Positions 1 through 7,700 of a stretch of DNA of 11,206 nt are shown piece after piece. The DNA is from OFTM34 sp047639415. Its GTDB lineage: Bacteria > Planctomycetota > UBA1135 > GCA-002686595. The notes beneath the pieces were generated by a model. It saw only the letters and a program-made list of their open reading frames with translations. It made no database searches and had not been told where the DNA came from. Position numbers and translations under genes: made by a program. The stretch covers positions 1 to 11,206 of the forward strand of contig JBLINP010000138.1 of the NCBI GenBank assembly GCA_047639415.1, read 5' to 3'. Each line of letters begins with the position of its first letter. Position 1 is the first letter of the stretch.

Positions 1-1
1 T

Positions 2-445
2 CTCTCGCTTAAGAAGGTCTATTCCAAAGATCGCAACCAGAGCCGTGGCGGCGGCGGCGGTCGCGGCCCTCAACGTGGCGATCGCAGCGGCAGCGGCAGC
101 GGCGGTGGCGGTGGCGGTGGCGGTGGCAACCGCGACGGCGCTCGCGGCGGCGAAGGCGGCAAGCGCTTTGCACAGGACAGCAACCGTGAAAGCTCGGTTC
201 GCGCGGCTCAAACTCGTCGCGACGGACTCGCAGGCGCTCGCTCCACTGATAAGAAGGGTGGACGCGGTCGAGGCGGTTCGGGAGGCGGCGGTGGCGGCTA
301 TGGCGGCGGTGGTCGCGGCGGCAAACGTGATGGTGGCGACGAGAAATTCGATCGCAACCTGATCAAGCCCAGTGCTCCGAAGTACAACCCCTTCGCGAAC
401 TTCTTTAAAGAAGAGCCGGGCGAGGAAAAGCCTAAAAAAGAGTAA
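2..445 (+). CDS. 3' end of a gene for a protein with a Gly/Arg-rich (RGG-type) C-terminal tail
   Basis: Partial gene, with 147 codons visible before TAA at 443-445; the 5' part lies outside the window. Codons starting at position 2 stay open throughout. The visible protein is a low-complexity Gly/Arg/Ser/Lys-rich tail: RG/RGG clusters, a run of nine glycines after a Ser-Gly repeat (encoded at 86-127), a short more ordinary stretch (KRFAQDSNRESSVRAAQ), then a second RGG block. It ends in a non-repetitive peptide containing KYNPFANFF and an acidic/basic end (EEPGEEKPKKE). Tails of this kind occur on bacterial RNA-binding enzymes such as DEAD-box helicases and pseudouridine synthases, where they add nonspecific RNA affinity. 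RNA binding is therefore inferred; no catalytic domain is visible and the enzyme class cannot be decided. The frame choice is supported by RGG composition, the ordered C-terminal peptide and the stop placed 21 bp before a strong terminator. An Ala-rich reading in another frame (45-362) is a shadow of the same GGC/GGT codons. Confidence 0.75.
   Translation, partial: LSLKKVYSKDRNQSRGGGGGRGPQRGDRSGSGSGGGGGGGGGNRDGARGGEGGKRFAQDSNRESSVRAAQTRRDGLAGARSTDKKGGRGRGGSGGGGGGYGGGGRGGKRDGGDEKFDRNLIKPSAPKYNPFANFFKEEPGEEKPKKE
86..127 (+). repeat. In-frame AGCGGC/GGCGGT codon repeat
   Basis: Tandem hexamer repeat inside the RGG-tail gene: three AGC-GGC units followed by four and a half GGC-GGT units. It encodes Ser-Gly pairs and then polyglycine. 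Because the unit is six bases, copy-number change would keep the frame and only alter tail length. Confidence 0.7.
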
Positions 446-466
446 ACGACCGTTCTTAAAACGCGA

Positions 467-500
467 GAACGCCGACCGCGATGATTCGCGGTCGGCGTTC
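467..500. terminator. Bidirectional intrinsic terminator between convergent genes
   Basis: A perfect 14-bp inverted repeat (467-480 with 487-500) closes a 6-base loop (481-486). On the + strand it is followed by TTTGCTT; on the - strand it is followed, after a few bases, by TTTT (complement of 457-461). It lies 21 bp past the stop of the RGG-tail gene and 16 bp past the stop of the convergent gene on the - strand, so it probably ends transcripts from both sides. The U-tracts are short, so termination strength is inferred from the stem alone. Confidence 0.8.
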
Positions 501-516
501 TTTGCTTAAAGTCGTT

Positions 517-1740
517 TTAGAATTGGCCGGGAGTCTGCTCGTTCTGTTTCTGGGCTGCTTGGACTTCGTTGGCGGGCAAAGCTGCGGGCAACTTGTCCAT
601 TAAGTCAAAGTCGAGCGCTGGCGTAGACACGCTCGGTGAGTGTGGATCTTGCGAAGCCGGTGCAATCGCCTTTAGCCCTTCCAGGAACGCGAGCGGTGAA
701 ACTTCGGCTTCGAGTTCAGGATGAGGCTCTTCGATTTCGACCTCTTCCGACGTCGTTTCATCGGTTGCCTGATTGTTATCGGTCATCAATTCGTTGATGC
801 GAGCAAACTCGATCATCGTCGTCGAGGTTAGATCGCGTTCGAGGTCCTGATCGGCTTCCGCAAAGTTGGCGACATCACAAGTAGACAAGGACGTGAACTC
901 TTCGAGTTCAACTTCCCTTTGATCGAGTTCCGTCGTTTCGACGTTGGCGACCATCTGTTGTGAAGCAGTGACATGCTCACGAATCTCTCGCTCGACTTTT
1001 ACGGACAGTTGCTCATGCGCATCCGTCAGGTTCGTGCGCAGGGCGTCGAATTGTTCACTCAGCGTTTCGTCCTGCTTGCTCAATCGTTCGGAGACTTGAT
1101 GCCCAAGCTTGTCGAGCCCCGCAGCGAGTTGGAACACGGCTTCCTTTTGCTCGCGATAAATTTGAACCAGGTCGTCGCTCGGGGGCGGTGCATCTACGTG
1201 AACGATGGAGTCGCGCGTGCCTAGCACCGTGACATGATCGTATAGATTGGTGAGTGATCCGGTCAGCATCGTGACTTGATCGGCCATGAGCTCGATGGCA
1301 TCGACCATGCTCGTGTCGGAGCGTTGCGGACGTTCAGCAAGTCGGGCGATTGCGTTCCCGATAGTGCCGCATCCCAGTAACACCAGGCCGCCGACGGTGA
1401 GCGTTCCGGTGGCCACTCCGTGTGTTCCGAGCCAAGTGGCTGCTTGGACTAGCGTCCATGAAAGGTATGGAGCTGCGGTCAACGCAAGGCCCGAACCGGC
1501 GAGGAGCAATCCAAAAAAGTTGAACGTGCGAGCGCTGGTGAGTCCCAGCGCAGCTTGCGGAGTGGCTTCTTCCTCCGTTCGCAAGGCCAGCGCATCCATT
1601 CGGTCCTGCAAGTCCACGTCGTGACCGGCGATATTCGTGTTCGTCGTTCTAGAATCCATCAATTTCCCCAATTGTCCCAATCGGCGCAGATCGGCCGACT
1701 CCCTTTTTTCGACGCGCTGCCGGGTCCCTTTCCCGTACAT
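517..1740 (-). CDS. Two-TM membrane protein with long coiled coil and acidic tail (unknown function)
   Basis: A 407-residue protein I do not recognise as a named family. The charged N-terminus (about 1-70) precedes two hydrophobic segments, about 73-93 (FNFFGLLLAGSGLAL...) and 110-134 (VATGTLTVGGLVLLG...), read as a helical hairpin in the membrane with both ends on the same side, probably cytoplasmic. Residues about 190-285 are charged and heptad-like (EQKEAVFQLAAGLDKL, SKQDETLSEQFDALRTNL), consistent with a coiled coil. Residues about 290-350 are strongly acidic, and the C-terminus is Pro/Ala/Gln-rich and probably disordered. There are no catalytic motifs. The ATG at 1740 is chosen because GGGGAG sits 6 bases upstream; Met28 (ATGGATTC, also preceded by GGGGA) is a weaker alternative. 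The gene is divergent from ptsI and convergent with the RGG-tail gene, so it is probably monocistronic. A scaffold, cell-envelope or chemoreceptor-like role is speculation. Confidence 0.8.
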   Translation of the reverse strand: MYGKGTRQRVEKRESADLRRLGQLGKLMDSRTTNTNIAGHDVDLQDRMDALALRTEEEATPQAALGLTSARTFNFFGLLLAGSGLALTAAPYLSWTLVQAATWLGTHGVATGTLTVGGLVLLGCGTIGNAIARLAERPQRSDTSMVDAIELMADQVTMLTGSLTNLYDHVTVLGTRDSIVHVDAPPPSDDLVQIYREQKEAVFQLAAGLDKLGHQVSERLSKQDETLSEQFDALRTNLTDAHEQLSVKVEREIREHVTASQQMVANVETTELDQREVELEEFTSLSTCDVANFAEADQDLERDLTSTTMIEFARINELMTDNNQATDETTSEEVEIEEPHPELEAEVSPLAFLEGLKAIAPASQDPHSPSVSTPALDFDLMDKLPAALPANEVQAAQKQNEQTPGQF

Positions 1741-1746
1741 CGCCAG

Positions 1747-1752
1747 CTCCCC
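1747..1752 (-). promoter_or_regulatory. Ribosome binding site GGGGAG for the two-TM gene
   Basis: On the - strand GGGGAG lies 6 bases before the ATG at 1738-1740. It favours this start over the internal ATG 27 codons later. Confidence 0.6.
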
Positions 1753-1946
1753 ACAATCCCAAATGCGGGTTCTTGAAGGCTTTTCTCGGGTTGCCGGGAG
1801 GGCGGTCTTGAATCGAATCTGCTTTCAGTTCGGGACTGGTGCGGAAAATTTAGCCCCCAACGTTAAGCTGGTAGCTGTTCACCGCGCTCATTGGGCGCAA
1901 CAACGACGTTCGCTTGTGTTCGTCGCCGGTGAAGTTCTAAAAAAAC

Positions 1947-1951
1947 AAAGG
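1947..1951 (+). promoter_or_regulatory. ptsI: Ribosome binding site AAAGG for the GTG start of ptsI
   Basis: AAAGG lies 8 bases before GTG 1960. An in-frame TGA at 1930-1932 and the lack of any ATG after it make GTG 1960 the only plausible start that keeps the family's N-terminal GTSVAPG segment. Confidence 0.55.
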
Positions 1952-1959
1952 CGTCATCC

Positions 1960-3726
1960 GTGAATCGAACATTAAAGGGTACCAGTGTTGCTCCAGGGCT
2001 AGCCATGGGCGCCGTGCACGTCGTTTTGGCGCGTCCCGAAAATGTGCCCGTGTGGTCGTTGAGCCAAGCCGCGATCGCGCCGGAGTTGCAACGGTTAGCC
2101 GAAGCTCTTCGTGAGGCGGATGCGGACTTGGAACTTCGGCAAACGCAAATGCGTGCGGAAGCTGGCGAGAAGGAAGCCGAAATTTTCGCCGTGCACCGAA
2201 CGGTGTTGCAGGATCCCGCGGCGCTCAAAGAGGTCGAAGCCAATATCGTTGACGAACGCATCAACGCCGAGCGTGCCGTGAAGCTTTTGATCGAGCGCTT
2301 CGAAAAAACGATGGGGCGATTGGAAGGCAACTACAATCGCAGCTATGCATCGGATTTCAGCGATCCGTGGTACGCCGTTCTCGACGCATTGCTTCGTCGC
2401 GATCGTCAGGCGATTGAGTCCAGCGGTGAGAAAGTCATCCTAGCCGCGGGAGAACTGACTCCGCAGCTCGTGACTTTCCTGGAACGCGATCGAATCCTGG
2501 GGGTGATCGCCGAAGTCGGTGGTCGCTTTTCCCATGGTGCCGTGCTCGGACGCTCGCTCGGAGTTCCATGCGTCGTCGGATTGCCGAATCTAATGGCGCG
2601 TTTGGAGCAGGGGATGTTGATTGCAGTCGACGGTGGTCAGGGCACCGTTCAGCTGCGCCCCGAAAAACAGGACATCGATGATTTCTTGGATCGTCGAGTC
2701 AAGGTCGAAGCTCGTCGAGCCGCGCTCAACGAATATGCCGCGCAACCCGCGGTGACTTCGGACGGAGTATCTATCGATGTTCGCGTCAATATCGAGAGCA
2801 TCCGCGACCTCGATACTTTCGATCTCAGCCACACCGATGGTGTCGGTTTGCTCCGAACGGAGTTCCTTTATCTCGAACGCTCCCAGTTCCCTTCTGAGGA
2901 AGAGCAATTCCGATTGTATCGCCGAATTCTGGAGCGCATGGACGGGAAGCCAGTGCTGATTCGAACCTTGGATATCGGCGGGGATAAGCCTTTGCCGTAC
3001 TTCAAGACGCCGGACGAGACCAATCCGGCCCTTGGCTGGCGCGGAATTCGAATCAGTCTGGAGTGGCGTGATCTCATGCAGGTGCAGCTACGAGCCATGC
3101 TGCGCGCCAGCGTGCATGGAAACTTGCGCATCCTGTTGCCCATGGTCACTTCACTCGAAGAGGTGCAGCTCACGCACGAAATCTTCAACTCGGTACGGTC
3201 GCTCTTGATTGAGCAGGGTTATGAAGTCGCAGCGCATATTCCCGTGGGCATCATGATCGAAGTGCCTTCGGCACTTCTAATGTTCGACAAGTTGATCGAG
3301 CACATCGACTTCGCCGCGGTGGGAACCAACGATCTCGTACAGTACTTGCTCGCCGTTGATAGGGATAACTCTCTAGTCTCCCGGCTCTACGACCCTCAAC
3401 ACCCCGCTGTGATCAAAGCGCTCCACGAGGTCGCCCAAATCTCTCGACGGGCTGGCAAATCGTGCTCCGTTTGTGGCGAACTTGCCGGTGACCCAGCCTC
3501 CGCAGTTCTGCTTCTGGGACTCGGATACGATTCGGTCAGTATTTCTTCGCAGTTTTTGCCCGATGTGAAGTTCGCCATACGGATGATGGCAGCAGAACGC
3601 GCCAAGGCGTACGCGGAGCAGGCTCTGCAAGCGTCAACGGGTGATGGTGTTCGGGAAGTGTTGAACTCGATTCGCAATGATCTCTATGACCAACCTCTCA
3701 GCGAGGAGGTCAGTTCAGGGAAATGA
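1960..3726 (+). CDS. ptsI: Phosphoenolpyruvate-protein phosphotransferase (PTS enzyme I)
   Basis: A cytoplasmic enzyme that autophosphorylates on His from phosphoenolpyruvate and passes the phosphate to HPr, the first step of the sugar or nitrogen PTS. At 588 residues it is close to the E. coli enzyme I length of about 575. The N-terminal segment LKGTSVAPGLAMG is typical. The HPr-binding helical region spans about 30-145. The swivelling domain carries the phosphorylated histidine in GGRFSHGAVLGRS (His192). The PEP-binding barrel shows GVGLLRTEFLYL (295-305), VLIRTLDIGGDKPLPYF (332-348), NPALGWRGIRI (355-364), IMIEVPSALL (431-440, metal-binding Glu), GTNDLVQY (455-462, metal-binding Asp) and the active-site cysteine in CGELAGD (Cys505). 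There is no N-terminal GAF domain, so it is ptsI-like rather than PtsP. No HPr, HPr kinase or EII gene is nearby. The start is GTG. All key residues are present, so the enzyme should be active. Confidence 0.96.
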   Translation: MNRTLKGTSVAPGLAMGAVHVVLARPENVPVWSLSQAAIAPELQRLAEALREADADLELRQTQMRAEAGEKEAEIFAVHRTVLQDPAALKEVEANIVDERINAERAVKLLIERFEKTMGRLEGNYNRSYASDFSDPWYAVLDALLRRDRQAIESSGEKVILAAGELTPQLVTFLERDRILGVIAEVGGRFSHGAVLGRSLGVPCVVGLPNLMARLEQGMLIAVDGGQGTVQLRPEKQDIDDFLDRRVKVEARRAALNEYAAQPAVTSDGVSIDVRVNIESIRDLDTFDLSHTDGVGLLRTEFLYLERSQFPSEEEQFRLYRRILERMDGKPVLIRTLDIGGDKPLPYFKTPDETNPALGWRGIRISLEWRDLMQVQLRAMLRASVHGNLRILLPMVTSLEEVQLTHEIFNSVRSLLIEQGYEVAAHIPVGIMIEVPSALLMFDKLIEHIDFAAVGTNDLVQYLLAVDRDNSLVSRLYDPQHPAVIKALHEVAQISRRAGKSCSVCGELAGDPASAVLLLGLGYDSVSISSQFLPDVKFAIRMMAAERAKAYAEQALQASTGDGVREVLNSIRNDLYDQPLSEEVSSGK

Positions 3727-3830
3727 TTTGCGGCGTCCTTCTGATGAGGGCGTGTATTTGTACAATCGACGCTTCGGAACACCGGCACCGCAGAATGTCG
3801 CGTTTCGTTTCATCGCGTTTGCGGCTCAAC

Positions 3831-3836
3831 TAGAAT
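3831..3836 (+). promoter_or_regulatory. Possible -10 element (TAGAAT) for the HTH gene
   Basis: TAGAAT resembles a sigma70 -10 box and lies about 28 bases before the GTG start. The hexamer 17 bases upstream (TTTCAT, 3808-3813) is a poor -35 match. This would give the HTH gene its own promoter in the 138-bp gap after ptsI. The evidence is weak and co-transcription with ptsI remains possible. Confidence 0.25.
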
Positions 3837-3854
3837 CACTTAAGAGAAGAACAC

Positions 3855-3859
3855 GAGGG
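3855..3859 (+). promoter_or_regulatory. Ribosome binding site GAGGG for the GTG start of the HTH gene
   Basis: GAGGG lies 5 bases before GTG 3865. An in-frame TAA at 3841-3843 excludes any earlier start, and the next Met (residue 62) would remove the first HTH unit. Confidence 0.6.
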
Positions 3860-3864
3860 TTTAC

Positions 3865-4719
3865 GTGCACGGAACGCCTGGGGGGGGACAAAAATCGGGA
3901 GCACCGCGACGAGGGCGCTGGTCTCAAGCGGAAATCGCGCGTCTGCGCGAGTGTTACGGTCTGCGCGACGATGCCGTGATTGCGCGTAGCCTCAATCGAC
4001 CGATCGTTAGCGTTCGGAAGATGGCCATCGAGGTCTTCGCGGGCGAGCGTCGCACCGGACCTTGGTCCGCTGACGAAGTGCAAAAGCTCAAACGCTATTT
4101 GGGGCGCTGTACGGAGGAAGTGATCGCGCTGATTCTCCGTCGGGACCTTCGTGAGGTTCACGATCGGATTTTAGGTCTCGATCACACGCTGACGGATTCG
4201 CGCTGGACGCGTTTGGAAATCGTTGATTTCAAACGTGCCTATGGAACGCGAACTGACGAAGACCTCGCTCGAATTTTCGGGCGCTCGGTCGAAATGATCA
4301 AAGAGCTTGCACTCAGGCTGGCTATGGCCAAGGACAAGGCCTTCTTGCGCAAGTTACAAGGCACGCCGGCGACGCGCATGCCGCGTTGGTCCGAAGAGGA
4401 ACTGAGTTTGCTCAAGAGTTTGTATCCGGCCGTTTCGAACTTGGAAATTGCCACCAAGCTCAACCGCTCGGTGAAAAGCGTCGTTTCGAAGGCTCACAAT
4501 CTGCGATTGAAGAAGGACCCCGATCGTTTGCGCGAAATGGGCCGACAAAACGTGAGTTTGCGTTATGGCGCCGATGACGAACCGGCTTTGCTTCCGCGCG
4601 CGGAAGAGAATGTCGAGCTCACTCCGGTCGCTCCACTTCCCGCTGCCAGTTCAAAGGGTGTACTGGAAGTAAGAGAGCACGCTCCGGCCCCCGAGGGCGC
4701 CGAACCCAACATCGGTTGA
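3865..4719 (+). CDS. Protein with four tandem Myb/GcrA-like helix-turn-helix units
   Basis: A 284-residue protein with four copies of a roughly 40-residue tri-helical unit. Each begins with a Trp (W19, W67, W114, W175), has Leu-Tyr/Phe in helix 1, an (I/L)A-x-x-(L/F)-x-R turn, and a basic recognition helix (SVRKMAIEVF, LREVHDRILGL, SVEMIKELALRL, SVKSVVSKAHNLRL). Spacings between Trp residues are 48, 47 and 61. Unit four is the most canonical (RWSEEELSLLKSLYP...SNLEIATKLNRSV), resembling SANT/Myb-like domains and the N-terminal HTH of GcrA. Units two and three are more diverged. The tail (about 236-284) is rich in Pro, Ala and Glu and probably disordered. DNA binding is inferred from fold; target and partners are unknown. 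The GTG start is fixed by an in-frame stop and the ribosome site just upstream. Codons 6-8 include a run of eight G. The gene ends 23 bp from the convergent polymerase gene. Confidence 0.85.
   Translation: MHGTPGGGQKSGAPRRGRWSQAEIARLRECYGLRDDAVIARSLNRPIVSVRKMAIEVFAGERRTGPWSADEVQKLKRYLGRCTEEVIALILRRDLREVHDRILGLDHTLTDSRWTRLEIVDFKRAYGTRTDEDLARIFGRSVEMIKELALRLAMAKDKAFLRKLQGTPATRMPRWSEEELSLLKSLYPAVSNLEIATKLNRSVKSVVSKAHNLRLKKDPDRLREMGRQNVSLRYGADDEPALLPRAEENVELTPVAPLPAASSKGVLEVREHAPAPEGAEPNIG
3880..3887 (+). repeat. G8 homopolymer tract near the start of the HTH gene
   Basis: Eight consecutive G bases encode part of codons 5-8 (Pro-Gly-Gly-Gly). Loss of one base would switch translation into a frame that ends at 3979, after about 38 codons and before the second HTH unit. 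This makes the tract either a candidate slippage switch or a sequencing-error hotspot. Confidence 0.9.
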
Positions 4720-4742
4720 TGGGCTGGCGGTTCGCCGCTTGC

Positions 4743-7700
4743 TCACCAAATTCGTTCTGCGTGTAGGGTGCAGGCGCCCATCTGCTCTTCGACTGTGCCG
4801 CTGATGCAGAAGGGGCCTTTGGAGATGAGTAGGTGCCCGAAGTTCGCGTAGACCTCGGGGAAGAGCACGACTTCGGCGATGCCGGTTCGGTCTTCGAGGG
4901 TTAAGAACCGCATCCATTTGCCATTGTTCGTGCGAACGCGGCGTGTAGCGGCGAGCCAACCGATGAGGGCGATGCTTTGCCCAGCTGAGACATCGAGTTG
5001 TCCACAACCGATCAGTTTTGGTCGGCCGCGTGCAGCCAGACGTTGAACGTGCTCTTCGAAACGTTCGAGGCCTTCGCAGGGATAGAGTTCGACGGGGTGT
5101 TTGGTGATCGTGAGCCCGAGCAATCCGAGCTCGATTTGTCCGCGCGCATTGGCGTCCATATCGGGCAAGCCGGGCAGTACCAAAGCGGGCGTTTCGGGTT
5201 CGGGAAAAAGTGAGGGCGTTTCACCGGGCTGCAACTTTGCCGCGCCGAGCCCCAGTCCGCGCGAATGGCTGCCCCAACTGCCGGTGCCCTGTTGTGCGCG
5301 CCGAACGTTGTCTTGTTTGCGCGTGCTTTGCGTGGCGCGACAGGCGGCCAATTGTGCACGGTCGAGTTCGCTTGCTCCAGCGCTCTGATTTTTTCCCGGT
5401 ACGCGGCGCTCGGGCGTGCGCAGAAGATGCAATCGCCAAGCGAGTTCCGGACGCGTGCGATCAAAAGAGTCAAAGGCGCCGGCTTGAATCAGGTGTTCGG
5501 TCTCGTCGGTGCGCGCGCCGCTGCGTTCGAGGAAATCCGGCAGCGATAGGAACGGTGCAAGTTGGCGTTCGGCGAGGATGCGTTTGAGTGTGTTCTCAGT
5601 TAGCCCACGCACGCGATCTAAACCGACGCGCAGGCTGCCGCTCTCAAGTTTGAATTCACGTGCGCTGCGATTGATGTCGGGCGCCAAGATTGCGATGCCC
5701 AAACGGCGCGCTTCCTCGGTATAGACGCGCGTTTGGTAATAACCGGTTTGACTGTTCAAGAAAGCAGTCAGGTAAGCGGCCGGGTAGTGCGCTTTCAAAT
5801 AGACCGCTCGATAAGCGATGCGTCCGTAGGTGACGGCGTGGGCTTTGCAAAAGGCGAAGGACGCGAAGCCTGCGATCAACACCCACACGCGTTGCGCGTC
5901 GGCTGCATCGATTCCGTTTTGTGCGCAGCCCTGAGCGAACCGTTGCGCCAAGGGACGCAGTTCGTCGGATTTGCGTTTGGAAAGTGCGCGCCGAATTTGA
6001 TCGGCTTCGGCCAAGCTGAAGCCCGCCATCGTGCTGACGACTCGCATCACGTCTTCTTGATAGAGCATGACGCCGTAGGTGTCTTGCAGGACATCGTCGA
6101 GGCAAGCGTGCGGCGCGACGGGCTCTTCCAGTTTGCGAAAGCGCCGTACGTAAGCCTCTTTCATGCCCGACCCCGCCGGTCCTGGGCGAATCAGTGCCAC
6201 CGCTTGAATCACATCGTCCATCGTGTGCGCACCGGTTTGCTTCAAAAGGTTGCGCATACCAGGCGACTCGACTTGGAAGCAACCGAGCGTGTGTCCACCG
6301 CGCAGGAGTTCAGCTGTTCGCGCTTCGTCTTCGTCGATCGCAAAGAGGTCCGGCGCTTTGATGCCGGATTCGCTCAACATGTTCAAACAATCGTCGAGCA
6401 CGGTCAGCGCGCGATTGCCGAGCAAGTCCATTTTAACGAGGCCCAATGCTTCTACGCCATTCTTGTCGTGTTGCGTCACGATCATGCCCTTCGCCGCGCG
6501 CTGGCAAGCCACCCAATCGGTGATCGGTCCAGGTGTGGCGACGACACCGCCGGGATGCAGTCCAAAGTGTCGGGGCGTGTTGACCAAGCGAGCGGCGGCG
6601 GTGAGTACGCGGGTATAGCGTTCGTCGTGGAAGGGGAAGTCGCGGGACTCGGGCACGGATAAGAAGGCTTGCGCAATCGAGTTTTCGCGAAGTGCTCGTG
6701 GCAAGTTGTTGAACGTCGCTGGCGTTACTGAACCGCTCGTGCAGTCTTCGGCTTCTTCAGATTGAGGCTGTGCTGACTCGCCATCAAAGCTGGCGGCGTT
6801 CGATTCAGCCCAGGGTAACTGTCGTGACCAACGATTGACCTCGACCGGCGGAATACCTTCGACCAAAGCCGCTTCTCGAAAGGCCGAGCGCAAACCAAAG
6901 CGGTTGAGTGTCGAAATCATCGCCGTGCGTTCGGAACCGAAGGCGTCGTAAACGTGCTCAAGGATTTCGTCGCGCCGCCGCCAACAAAAGTCGAGGTCGA
7001 TATCCGGTCGATCTTTGCGCGAGGGGTTGAGGAAGCGCTCGAAGGGCAATTGATAGCGCAGCGGATCGGCGTCGGTCAATCCGAGGCAGTAGGCGACCAA
7101 GCTGTCGGCGGCCGAACCGCGACCGACGCAGGGAATCTTTTGACTGGTGGCAAAGTCGCGTATCTGGCGTACGAGTAAGAAGTAGGCTGCATATCCGAGT
7201 TCGTCGATGACGGACAACTCATAATCCAATCGTCGCACGACTTCCGGGCGCAGTGGCCGATAGCGTTCGCGTGCGCCGTCGAAGCTGAGCGTAAGTAGTC
7301 GAGAATAAGTCGTATCGCCCGGTTTGAGTGCGATGTCGGGGAAGACCACGCCGCCCAGTTCGGGCAAGTATTGGCAGCGCTCGGCAATCATGAGCGTGCG
7401 CTCGACACAACCTGGCTGCGATGGATTATGCGCGGAATCGAAAGGGCCCGAGACTTCAGGGAGTTCGCTGTAGAGCGCCGCGACTTCGGCGGGGGACAAG
7501 AGATGCGCGGGTGTTTGTGCCAACCAGTCTTCGGGCAAGTCGGTGAGCAACGCGTTGTGTTTGACAGCAGTGCGCACGCGATGATCGTGCGCGCTGCTGC
7601 TAAGCGCGTAGTAAATGTCGGGGACGGCCAATGTGGCGAGTCCCGTTGCGCGTGCCACTCCGATCAAATCGTGTACGGGAACGGCGCGCGGCGGTGGTGG

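Larger units (their letters stand above)
1741..1959. other. Divergent intergenic spacer between the two-TM gene and ptsI
   Basis: A 219-bp noncoding gap that must hold the promoters of both flanking genes. The only readable signals are the two Shine-Dalgarno-like sites, GGGGAG on the - strand and AAAGG on the + strand. A loose -35/-10 pair (TTGTGT at 1914-1919, TCTAAA at 1936-1941) faces ptsI, but it matches the consensus poorly and would leave almost no leader. I saw no strong inverted repeat. Confidence 0.5.

Noticed and set aside
45..362. Ala/Val-rich 105-codon open frame on the + strand
   Set aside because: It is the out-of-frame reading of GGC/GGT repeats in the RGG-tail gene, has no ribosome site, and the composition is pure low complexity.
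3677..3979. 100-codon + strand frame spanning the ptsI end and HTH gene start
   Set aside because: It overlaps two well-supported genes in another frame and has no family resemblance; it is mentioned only as the frame entered if the G8 tract loses a base.
4726..4740. Small GCGG-TTCG-CCGC hairpin between the convergent HTH and polymerase genes
   Set aside because: It has only four pairs and two Ts follow; too weak to call a terminator, although the 23-bp gap has no other candidate.
5733..6662. Long + strand open frame (309 codons) opposite the polymerase gene
   Set aside because: It is antisense to a conserved catalytic region and arises from GC-rich codon bias; its sequence resembles no family.
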